Source: JAFDEI01 sp964196055 (GTDB lineage Bacteria > Myxococcota_A > UBA9160 > SMWR01). From it: a stretch of 7,418 bases of DNA. Positions 1 through 5,913 of the stretch are shown in pieces; the stretch's first letter is position 1; the number at the start of each line of letters is the position of its first letter. Under the pieces are notes generated by a model. That model searched no databases and was not told where the DNA came from. It was given only the letters and a program-made list of their open reading frames with translations. A program made the position numbers and the translations under genes. Location of the stretch: contig CAXMSF010000320.1 in NCBI GenBank assembly GCA_964196055.1, positions 1 to 7,418 on the forward strand. Reading direction: 5' to 3'.

Positions 1-2216
1 GGATGCTCGACTTCCTCCAGGAAGCCGCGCGCAGCCAGCTGCGGATGATCGCGGAGTGAGCGCGGGTCGATGGTGGGCGCAGCCGGCACGCCGGCTGCGA
101 TCAGCTCCGTCACGCAGGCGCTGCGGTCTCGCTCCGCGAACACGCGCCGAAGCCCCTCGTCGAGTTCGTCCTGCCGGTCGAATCGCGACCTCGGGTCGTC
201 GCCGATCCGAGTTGCCCAGTCGGGTTGACCGAGCCAATTCAAGAGCGCCTGCCACTGCGCCTCACTGACTACCGAGAGTGCGAGCCATTGCGGATTCTCG
301 GAGACATGATGACCGCTGCACGCATACAGGCCCTGGGGGGCCGCCTCCGGGCTGCGGTTGCCCTGGCGCTGCATCAGGTTCCCGTAGGCGGTGTATTCGA
401 TCACCTGTTCGGCGGTAATGTTCAGCGCGGCTTCGAGCATCGAACACTCGATGAAGTGGCCGCGCCCGCTGTGATCGCGCTCGTTCATCGCGACCAGCAA
501 CGCAAATGCGGCATGCATGCCCGCCAGCGGGTCGCAGGGCCCCCGCTGGATGCGTGGTTGATCATCGGGATGCCCCGTCAGCCACGACAGGCCGGACATC
601 TGCTCCATCGTGGCTGCGAAGCCCACATGCTCGCGCCAGGGTCCATCGAGACCGAAGGCCGGCATGCGGACGTAATGACAACGCGGATTCAGCCCCTGCA
701 CCTTTTCCCAGCTGACGCCGAAGTCCTCCATCACGCGTGGGCTGAAGTTCTCGACCAGCGCGTCGGCGCCGGCGATCAGGGATTCGAAGATCTCCATCCC
801 CTTCGGATTGGAGAGATCCAGCGTGATCCCGCGCTTGTTCGCGTTGGCGGACAAATAGATGAAGCTGCACTCCCACCACGCTTCCTGCTGAGCAGAGAAC
901 GCTCCGCCGACTGCACGACCTCCGTCGATCTTCTGGATCGATTCGACGTGGATGACGTCGGCACCGAGCATGGCGAGCATCTGCGTTGCGATTGGGCCCG
1001 CCCACCAGGTAGTCGCGTCGATGATGCGCATGCCTTCCAGCGGCAGGCGGCGCACGCCGTTTCGCTGCGGTCGTTTCGGCCGGCGCGCTTCGATCCGACC
1101 GTCGTGCTCACCGAAACGCGGGGCGCGACTCGGGGCGGCGGGATGTTGGCCGTCGATGCGATATGGGGGGATCGGACGCTCGAATCCACCCGATGGATCG
1201 GATACGAACAAGCCGCGCGCTGCCAGTTGCTCGTGCTCGATCACGGTCCGGCCATTGCAGATCGGAGCGACGGGAATCCGCAGCAACTGGGCCAGTTCGA
1301 CGATTTCATCGGTCGTATGCGTCTTCGTGTAAGCGTGGACGACTTCTTCGAATTCTTCGAGGCGTCCCAGGCGTTGGCCGAACTGGTCGAACTCGCCCGT
1401 CTCGCGCAGATCCGGACGCTCGATCATCAGCAGGAAGTCGGACATCTGCTGTGCCGAGTAGGTGGTGAAACCCACGAAGCCGTCGAGTGTGGGTTCGATC
1501 GACGGCGTCTCGATGTTCGGCAGCACCCCGACCACCGGCGGGCGACCGAGGATCCCCCACATCAAATCGAGGTAGCAATTCGTGACGAGGGCCGTGACTT
1601 CGTGCAGCGAAAAATCGATGTGCTCCCCGTGGCCCGTCGTCTGGGCGCGCCGGATGGCGGCCAACGCCGCGACCGCGGCGAAGCAACCTCCGGTCCAGAC
1701 CGAAACGCCGCCGCCGGCCTGGTAGGGCTCATCACCCGGGCGACCGCGTGCGGCGATCGAGCCGCTCTCGGCCTGGATCGTGAAGTCGCTGGCGGGGCAA
1801 CCGGCCAGCGGCCCCGTCAAACCGAAGGGAGTGATCGAGACGAGCACGAGGCCTGGGTGGCGTTCGAGCAGCGCGGGTCGATCGTAGGCGCCCGGCGGAA
1901 GATCTTCGATCAGCAGATCCGCACTCGCGATCAGGGTCTCGCTCTCACTGTGGGAAGCCGACGTGGCATCGGCCGGCTGTCCGACGTCGTCGAGGCCACC
2001 CACGACACTGCGTTTCGAGGCGTTGAGGTAACGGAAGAGCGCTCCGTCCTCGTCGCCGAGGTCGCGCCCGGAAGCCGACCACGTGCGGAGGGGATCGCCT
2101 CCGGGCCCTTCGAGTTTGATCACGTCCGCACCGGCATCTGCGAAGAGCTTGCTGCAGTACGGGCCCGCGATACCACTCGAGTGATCGATGACCCGCAAGT
2201 TCTTCAGTCCGTGCAT
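1..2216 (-). CDS. Tandem CaiB/BaiF (class III) CoA transferase, 3' end cut by window edge
   Basis: The reading frame is open for 738 codons from the ATG at 2216 to the left edge with no stop or frameshift, so the C-terminus (probably a few dozen residues) is missing. The family moves CoA between carboxylic acids through an aspartyl-CoA thioester. Two full family III domains are visible: residues 4-375 (GLKNLRVIDHSSGIAGPY, then ADAGADVIKLEGPGGDP) and about 393-738 (LEGMRIIDATTWWAGP, LGADVIHVES, ANANKRGITLDL, VENFSPRVM), joined by an Arg/Lys-rich linker at 376-390. The second domain has the catalytic-site pattern CDPLAGMHAA with Asp562; the equivalent stretch of the first reads VSVWTGGCFA, with Ser172 in place of Asp. 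Domain two is therefore likely catalytic and domain one structural. The start is supported by AAGAGG six bases upstream. It is the last visible gene of the minus-strand set, 94 bases after the aldehyde dehydrogenase, and probably activates or transfers the acid made there. Its substrate is unknown. Confidence 0.93.
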   Translation of the reverse strand, partial: MHGLKNLRVIDHSSGIAGPYCSKLFADAGADVIKLEGPGGDPLRTWSASGRDLGDEDGALFRYLNASKRSVVGGLDDVGQPADATSASHSESETLIASADLLIEDLPPGAYDRPALLERHPGLVLVSITPFGLTGPLAGCPASDFTIQAESGSIAARGRPGDEPYQAGGGVSVWTGGCFAAVAALAAIRRAQTTGHGEHIDFSLHEVTALVTNCYLDLMWGILGRPPVVGVLPNIETPSIEPTLDGFVGFTTYSAQQMSDFLLMIERPDLRETGEFDQFGQRLGRLEEFEEVVHAYTKTHTTDEIVELAQLLRIPVAPICNGRTVIEHEQLAARGLFVSDPSGGFERPIPPYRIDGQHPAAPSRAPRFGEHDGRIEARRPKRPQRNGVRRLPLEGMRIIDATTWWAGPIATQMLAMLGADVIHVESIQKIDGGRAVGGAFSAQQEAWWECSFIYLSANANKRGITLDLSNPKGMEIFESLIAGADALVENFSPRVMEDFGVSWEKVQGLNPRCHYVRMPAFGLDGPWREHVGFAATMEQMSGLSWLTGHPDDQPRIQRGPCDPLAGMHAAFALLVAMNERDHSGRGHFIECSMLEAALNITAEQVIEYTAYGNLMQRQGNRSPEAAPQGLYACSGHHVSENPQWLALSVVSEAQWQALLNWLGQPDWATRIGDDPRSRFDRQDELDEGLRRVFAERDRSACVTELIAAGVPAAPTIDPRSLRDHPQLAARGFLEEVEH

Positions 2217-2222
2217 GGGACG

Positions 2223-2228
2223 CCTCTT
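2223..2228 (-). promoter_or_regulatory. Ribosome binding site of the CoA transferase
   Basis: AAGAGG on the minus strand lies six bases upstream of the ATG at 2216. It supports that start; the family-typical N-terminus begins within a few residues of it. Confidence 0.6.
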
Positions 2229-2310
2229 GTCGGAACGCGATTTCCAGTCGCCTCAGGGGAACTGTCTCGGCCCCGAAGTTCTCATTACAGCGCCATCGGT
2301 GCGGCGATGC

Positions 2311-3759
2311 CTATCCGCCAGGCGAAAAGATGATCGACTGCAGCTCCACGTAACTGTCGATCCCTTCGGATCCCAGCTCGCGGCCGATTCCAGAGCGCTT
2401 GAAACCACCAAAGGGACACTTGAAGTCGAGCAGCATGGCGTGGTTGATGGTGATCGCGCCGGTTCGGAGCCGGGTCGCGACGGCGGCCCCGTGCTCGTCA
2501 TCCGGAGTCCAGATGCCGCCGCCCAGGCCGAAGGGTGAGTCGTTCGCAATTGCGACCGCATGATTCTCGTCATCGTAGGGAATCGCGACGAGAACTGGTC
2601 CGAAGATCTCCTCTCGAGCAATCTCCATCGTGTTGTCGACCTCGCTCAAGAGCGTGGGTTCGATGAACCAGCCTCGATCCAGATCGGCGGGTCGACCGCC
2701 GCCACATAGGGTGCGTGCGCTCGCGTCCTTGGCGCGTTCGAGCATTCCTTCGACGCGATCGCGTTGGCGCTCCGCAACCAGCGGACCGATCTGGGTTTCG
2801 GGATCCATGTTGTCACCGACCTTCAGCGATCTCATCGCGGCTTCCATGGCTTCGGTGATTTCGGAGTAGCGTGGGCGGGGCGCCAGGATACGAGTCTGGG
2901 CCGCGCACGCCTGGCCGTTGTTGAAGGTGCCGGCGCCGACCAGCGCATCGATCGAGCTTTCCACATCGAAGTCGTCGAGGAGGACCGCAGCCGACTTTCC
3001 GCCGAGTTCGAGGGTGCAGCGCTTGATCTGCGAGCCGCAGATTTCGGCGATGTGGGCGCCCGTCACGCTGCTCCCCGTGAAGCTCACCTTGTCGACTCCC
3101 GAATGCCGCACGAGTGCTTCACTCGCACGGCGACCGGCGGTCACGATGTTGATGACACCCGGCGGAATCTCGGCTTCGATGATTGCATCCGCGAGTAGGT
3201 AGGGGTCGAGGGCGGTTTCCGGAGCGGGCTTCAAGACCGCGGTGCAGCCGGCCGCCAGCGCGGGGCCAAGTTTCGTGATCGCGAGGTAGAGAGGGACGTT
3301 CCACGGAACGACCAGGGCACAGACTCCGACAGGGGCGCGCCGGACCTGGACGCGTTGCCCCATGGCGCCGGTGCGCTCCTCCACCCAGGGGTAGCTCTCG
3401 GAGGTCTCCGCGCAGGCGTCGAGCGCCATGGTGGCGGCGAAGACCTGCGTGCCGAACGCGCTCTGAATCGGAGCCCCATTCTGGCGAGCGATCGTTTCCG
3501 CAAACTCGGGCCCGCGCTTCTGGATGGCGGCGGAGAGCCGCCGGATGGCGGCCGTTCGCTCGGCCGGGCTCCAGTGCGGGAAGGGGCCGTGGTCGAATGC
3601 CATGCGTGCCGCCGCGACGGCGCGATCGATATCGACTTCATCGGGATCCGGCACGGTCGCGATGCGTTCCTCGCTGACCGGAGAGATGACGTCCAGGGTT
3701 CCGTTCCCATTCGGATCGACCCAGTCGCCGCCGATGAAGAGTTGGTTGCGGGGTTCCAT
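2311..3759 (-). CDS. NAD(P)-dependent aldehyde dehydrogenase
   Basis: This cytoplasmic ALDH-superfamily enzyme oxidises an aldehyde to a carboxylic acid. With the chosen start it is 482 residues, the normal family length. Visible motifs in order: VVPWNVPL (150-157), LKPAPETALDP with cofactor-binding Lys177, FTGSSVTG (227-234) of the Rossmann fold, ELGGKS with general base Glu251, GQACAAQTR with nucleophile Cys285, EEIFGPV (383-389) and PFGGFKRSGIGRE (449-461). All catalytic residues are present. The start at 3759 has GAGGGA nine bases upstream and begins MEPRNQLFIGGDWV, the usual ALDH N-terminus. An in-frame ATG at 3831 would add 24 residues but has no ribosome binding site. It sits between the DDN-type oxidoreductase (137 bases upstream) and the CoA transferase (94 bases downstream) on the same strand, so it probably takes the product of the alcohol dehydrogenase and hands an acid to the CoA transferase. 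Substrate specificity cannot be read, and I see nothing to make it specifically a CoA-acylating member. Confidence 0.95.
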   Translation of the reverse strand: MEPRNQLFIGGDWVDPNGNGTLDVISPVSEERIATVPDPDEVDIDRAVAAARMAFDHGPFPHWSPAERTAAIRRLSAAIQKRGPEFAETIARQNGAPIQSAFGTQVFAATMALDACAETSESYPWVEERTGAMGQRVQVRRAPVGVCALVVPWNVPLYLAITKLGPALAAGCTAVLKPAPETALDPYLLADAIIEAEIPPGVINIVTAGRRASEALVRHSGVDKVSFTGSSVTGAHIAEICGSQIKRCTLELGGKSAAVLLDDFDVESSIDALVGAGTFNNGQACAAQTRILAPRPRYSEITEAMEAAMRSLKVGDNMDPETQIGPLVAERQRDRVEGMLERAKDASARTLCGGGRPADLDRGWFIEPTLLSEVDNTMEIAREEIFGPVLVAIPYDDENHAVAIANDSPFGLGGGIWTPDDEHGAAVATRLRTGAITINHAMLLDFKCPFGGFKRSGIGRELGSEGIDSYVELQSIIFSPGG

Positions 3760-3768
3760 GTTGCGTCT

Positions 3769-3774
3769 TCCCTC
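3769..3774 (-). promoter_or_regulatory. Ribosome binding site of the aldehyde dehydrogenase
   Basis: GAGGGA on the minus strand, nine bases before the ATG at 3759. It decides between this start and the in-frame ATG at 3831, which has no purine-rich site upstream. Confidence 0.6.
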
Positions 3775-3813
3775 ATTTCGTCGATCGTCGTCGACCTTCG
3801 GTTGGATGAGTGC

Positions 3814-3878
3814 CGATGCACCCGCCGCCATGACATCGAATCATGCTCGAAGCACTCTGCCGCTCGGTCGGTGCATCG
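3814..3878. repeat. Inverted repeat between the DDN-type gene and the aldehyde dehydrogenase
   Basis: CGATGCACC (3814-3822) is matched by its exact reverse complement GGTGCATCG (3870-3878), separated by 47 bases, inside the 137-base gap between two same-strand genes. There is no T-tract after either arm, so it does not look like an intrinsic terminator. It could be two halves of a regulator site, an mRNA stem affecting expression of the downstream gene, or chance. Confidence 0.35.
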
Positions 3879-3896
3879 ATCGGAGTCGTGTGCGCG

Positions 3897-4376
3897 TCAG
3901 ACCGAAGCGGCTCCGGTCCGAAGCAGACGAAAGACGTGGATGTTCCGATCGGTTCTCGTTTCGTAGATGTCCATCTGCGGAATCGCCCGCCGGATCTCGT
4001 CCCAGACCGCTTCCTTCTCGGATTCATTCAAACCCTCGGCCCGAGCGCTGAAGCATTCGCCGAGGATCTGCACCTGCACCTCGGGGTTCGCCTCGATGTT
4101 GTAGCGCCACGCCGGGTGCCGCTGCTGCCCCATGGCGCTCGCGACCACCAGAAGATCTCCGCCCCACTCGAGGCAAGCCAGTTGCACCGATCGCGGCTTA
4201 CCCGATTTGCGGCCGATGGCGGTCAGGCTGAGCATGGGCATGGTGGGCGGGCCCATCGAAGTAAAGCGGCCGTTGGTCGCCTTGAAGATCAGCGGGTCGA
4301 GGGGCGAGGCGACGTGCTTGATCAGCCACGTCGCCACGGGATTGGTCGAGAGCCAGACGATGAATCGGTCGGACAT
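3897..4376 (-). CDS. DDN-type (deazaflavin-dependent) nitroreductase-family oxidoreductase
   Basis: A 159-residue protein of the split-beta-barrel DDN family (PF04075-like). Members use F420H2 or flavins to reduce varied substrates, and some bind other ligands. The diagnostic block is LSLTAIGRKSGKPRSVQLAC (49-68), where GRKSGKPR is the expected cofactor-phosphate contact, followed by GGDLLVVASAMGQQRHPAWRYNIEANPEVQV (72-102) with the family HPAW..N..ANP signature. The N-terminal helix (about residues 6-35) is hydrophobic but interrupted and need not be a membrane anchor. The start at 4376 follows TGAGG by eight bases; that TGA is the stop codon of the upstream alcohol dehydrogenase, so the two genes are almost certainly co-transcribed and may be translationally coupled. 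An upstream in-frame ATG at 4445 lies inside the dehydrogenase gene and is unlikely. Whether it uses F420 depends on the host making F420, which this window cannot show. Confidence 0.9.
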   Translation of the reverse strand: MSDRFIVWLSTNPVATWLIKHVASPLDPLIFKATNGRFTSMGPPTMPMLSLTAIGRKSGKPRSVQLACLEWGGDLLVVASAMGQQRHPAWRYNIEANPEVQVQILGECFSARAEGLNESEKEAVWDEIRRAIPQMDIYETRTDRNIHVFRLLRTGAASV

Positions 4377-4384
4377 GGGCCGCG

Positions 4385-4389
4385 CCTCA
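4385..4389 (-). promoter_or_regulatory. TGAGG: shared stop codon and ribosome binding site
   Basis: On the minus strand TGAGG supplies the TGA that ends the alcohol dehydrogenase and the GAGG that serves the DDN-type gene, whose ATG follows eight bases later. This arrangement favours re-initiation by ribosomes finishing the first gene. Confidence 0.6.
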
Positions 4390-5475
4390 GTCGAATACGA
4401 TAACCTGCCGGGCCGCCTCGCCCTTGCGCATGCGATCGAAGGCATCGTTGAGTTCGCCGAGCTGAATGCGCGAGGAGATCATCTCGTCGAGGCGCAGCCG
4501 GCCGTCGAGGTAGAAGTCGACGTACTTGGGCATGTCGAAGCGGAAGCGGTTCGAGCCCATGTACGAGCCGGTGATGTTCTTTTCCTGCAGCGTGAGGTCT
4601 GCGGTCGCGATCGGTACCAACTCGGTCATCGGCACGACGCCGACCAGCACCGTCGTGCCGCCGCGGCCCGTCATGGCGACGGCCTGCTGTTGGGTGGCGG
4701 CGAGGCCGATGCATTCGAAGACGAATTCGGCTCCCCCACCGGTGAGCTCGTGTACCGCGGCAATCGGGTCGCCGTCCTTGGCATCGATGCAGTCGGTCGC
4801 ACCGAATTTCTGGGCGAGATCGAACTTCCACGGCTGTGCGTCGACGGCGATGATCTTGCCCGCCCCGACGATGCGCGCGCCCTGAAGCGCCGAGAGTCCC
4901 ACGCCACCACAGCCGATGATCACCACGCTCGCCCCGGCGGGAATGTTCACCGTGTTGAGAGCGGCGCCGAGCCCCGTCGTGACTCCGCAGCCGATCAGCG
5001 AGGCGCGATCGAGCGGCATGTCGTCGCGGATCTTCACCAGCGAGCGTTCGGGGCAGAGAATCTGTTCGGCGAACGCGGACAGATTCGCGAACTGCCAGAT
5101 CGGCTCACCGCCGGCTGCGGTGAGCCGGGGCTTCGATCCCTCGGGCCGGCCCACGAACTGCGTGGGGCAGAGGTAGGGGCGCCCACCCGTGCAGAACTTG
5201 CAGACGCCGCACCAGGCGGTGAGGCAGCCGATCACGTGATCGCCCGGAGCAAAGTCCGAGACGCCTTCGCCCACCGCTTCGACGATGCCCGCGGGCTCGT
5301 GGCCGAGGATGCAGGGCGGCGGCATCGGCAGGCCGCCTTCGATCACGGTCAGGTCGCTGTGGCAGATCCCGGTAGCCGCTGTCTTCAACAGGACTTCGCC
5401 CGGCCCGGGATCGTCGATCTCGATGTCTTCGAACTCCAGGGGAGTGTTGTACGCGCGCATCACGGCTGCCTTCAC
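4387..5475 (-). CDS. Zinc-dependent medium-chain alcohol dehydrogenase
   Basis: A 362-residue MDR-superfamily dehydrogenase that should interconvert an alcohol and an aldehyde or ketone. Catalytic zinc ligands are Cys38, His59-Glu60 (GHE) and Cys163; the structural zinc lobe is complete with Cys89, Cys92, Cys95 and Cys103 (CGVCKFCTGGRPYLC). The Rossmann motif GCGGVG is at 188-193, and Asp212 at the end of the next strand (AVDAQPWK) favours NAD over NADP. LSAFAEQ (132-138) and the surrounding longer segment resemble the class III-like, long-loop group of zinc ADHs. The start is a GTG at 5475, chosen because AAGGAG lies seven bases upstream and the family-typical 'KAAV' N-terminus follows at once. 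The ATG at 5460 is too far from that site, and the frame further upstream has no coding character. It is the first gene of the minus-strand set, ten bases from the DDN-type gene. The substrate is unknown; the downstream aldehyde dehydrogenase suggests a primary alcohol. Confidence 0.95.
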   Translation of the reverse strand: MKAAVMRAYNTPLEFEDIEIDDPGPGEVLLKTAATGICHSDLTVIEGGLPMPPPCILGHEPAGIVEAVGEGVSDFAPGDHVIGCLTAWCGVCKFCTGGRPYLCPTQFVGRPEGSKPRLTAAGGEPIWQFANLSAFAEQILCPERSLVKIRDDMPLDRASLIGCGVTTGLGAALNTVNIPAGASVVIIGCGGVGLSALQGARIVGAGKIIAVDAQPWKFDLAQKFGATDCIDAKDGDPIAAVHELTGGGAEFVFECIGLAATQQQAVAMTGRGGTTVLVGVVPMTELVPIATADLTLQEKNITGSYMGSNRFRFDMPKYVDFYLDGRLRLDEMISSRIQLGELNDAFDRMRKGEAARQVIVFD

Positions 5476-5482
5476 TGGGTAT

Positions 5483-5488
5483 CTCCTT
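5483..5488 (-). promoter_or_regulatory. Strong ribosome binding site that sets the GTG start of the alcohol dehydrogenase
   Basis: AAGGAG on the minus strand, near-consensus, is seven bases from the GTG at 5475 and 22 from the next ATG. This makes GTG the better start. Confidence 0.75.
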
Positions 5489-5492
5489 GCTC

Positions 5493-5522
5493 GTTCGATT
5501 CCGGGTACGGTACCCGAGTCAA
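5493..5522 (-). promoter_or_regulatory. Possible promoter of the adh-ddn-aldh-CoA transferase genes
   Basis: Minus-strand TTGACT (5517-5522) matches a -35 box in five of six positions. A 17-base spacer containing the palindrome leads to a poor -10 candidate (ATCGAA). The weak -10 would fit a promoter that needs an activator, but it also means the call is tentative. Confidence 0.3.
5502..5516. promoter_or_regulatory. Perfect palindrome, candidate operator of the catabolic genes
   Basis: CGGGTAC-G-GTACCCG is a perfect 7+1+7 inverted repeat 26 bases upstream of the alcohol dehydrogenase GTG. On the minus strand it follows TTGACT (5517-5522) directly and so fills most of the spacer of a possible promoter. 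A further half-site-like ATACCC lies at 5477-5482, just before the GTG. Short perfect palindromes of this kind are typical of dimeric repressor sites (TetR, GntR and others). AraC-family sites are more often direct repeats, so the bound protein may be one encoded elsewhere. Confidence 0.5.
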
Positions 5523-5913
5523 AACGAGATTCGAGTTCGGGATTCGGCGCGTTCGGAAGCAGCTCCGGATCGCCTATCTCTTCATCTCCCCGAGTTCCGC
5601 TGGGATTCGGTCTAGCCGTTTCCGGGCCCCGAACGAGTTCCTTGCCCTTGCATGCTTGGGCCCGCGCTTCTTTGCATCGGTTCGCGGCCCTTCGCGGACG
5701 TCCTTCGAGACGAAGACACGGATGGGGTCGCTGGCCGCATTCTCGACGTGAAGGCCACACGTCGAACGTCTGCCCTATCATCTGGTCGACCGCGATCCAA
5801 GATAAGGGGGCGGCGGTGGTCGGGTCTTGTCCGGCCCGGCCCCATCTTTGGTCGAATCCGGCCAGCGGTCTGGAGGCCCCCGCGGCCTTCGGAGGTTATT
5901 GCGGCGAATCCCC

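Larger units (their letters stand above)
5476..5913. other. Divergent intergenic control region (438 bases)
   Basis: No convincing gene is found on either strand; the open frames crossing it have low-complexity Arg/Pro/Ser-rich translations. Besides the palindrome at 5502-5516 it holds a cluster of four TTCG tetramers (5530-5555), a tandem TTCGCGG repeat with a 10-base period (5681-5687 and 5691-5697), an 8-base palindrome GGTCGACC (5784-5791), and an imperfect inverted pair CCCTATC (5773-5779) and GATAAGGG (5801-5808) around it. These are candidate binding sites for the divergent AraC protein or other regulators. No obvious sigma-70 promoter for the AraC gene stands out. Confidence 0.55.

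Noticed and set aside
2217..2310. Possible terminator between the aldehyde dehydrogenase and the CoA transferase
   Set aside because: A GGGG/CCCC pairing is possible on the minus strand but the stem is poor and no U-tract follows, so I call no terminator.
225..2333. A 702-codon open frame on the plus strand opposite the CoA transferase
   Set aside because: Its translation has no recognisable domain, while the minus strand gives a clean two-domain CaiB protein over the same bases. Long antisense frames are common in GC-rich genes.
3760..3831. Longer aldehyde dehydrogenase start at 3831
   Set aside because: It has no ribosome binding site and would add 24 residues before the normal ALDH N-terminus; the ATG at 3759 has GAGGGA nine bases upstream.
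4387..5475. Alcohol dehydrogenase as a mycofactocin/NDMA-dependent (Rxyl_3153-type) enzyme
   Set aside because: General MDR similarity only; I cannot see the group-specific sequence and no mycofactocin gene is in the window.
4132..5751. A 539-codon open frame on the plus strand opposite the alcohol dehydrogenase
   Set aside because: The minus strand encodes a complete zinc ADH with all zinc ligands. The plus-strand product is His/Ala/Arg-rich and spans two genes and a gap without any family signal.
5476..5781. N-terminal extension of the alcohol dehydrogenase to an ATG at 5781
   Set aside because: The extra 102 residues show no family match and would run through the palindrome and a near-consensus ribosome binding site placed correctly for the GTG at 5475.
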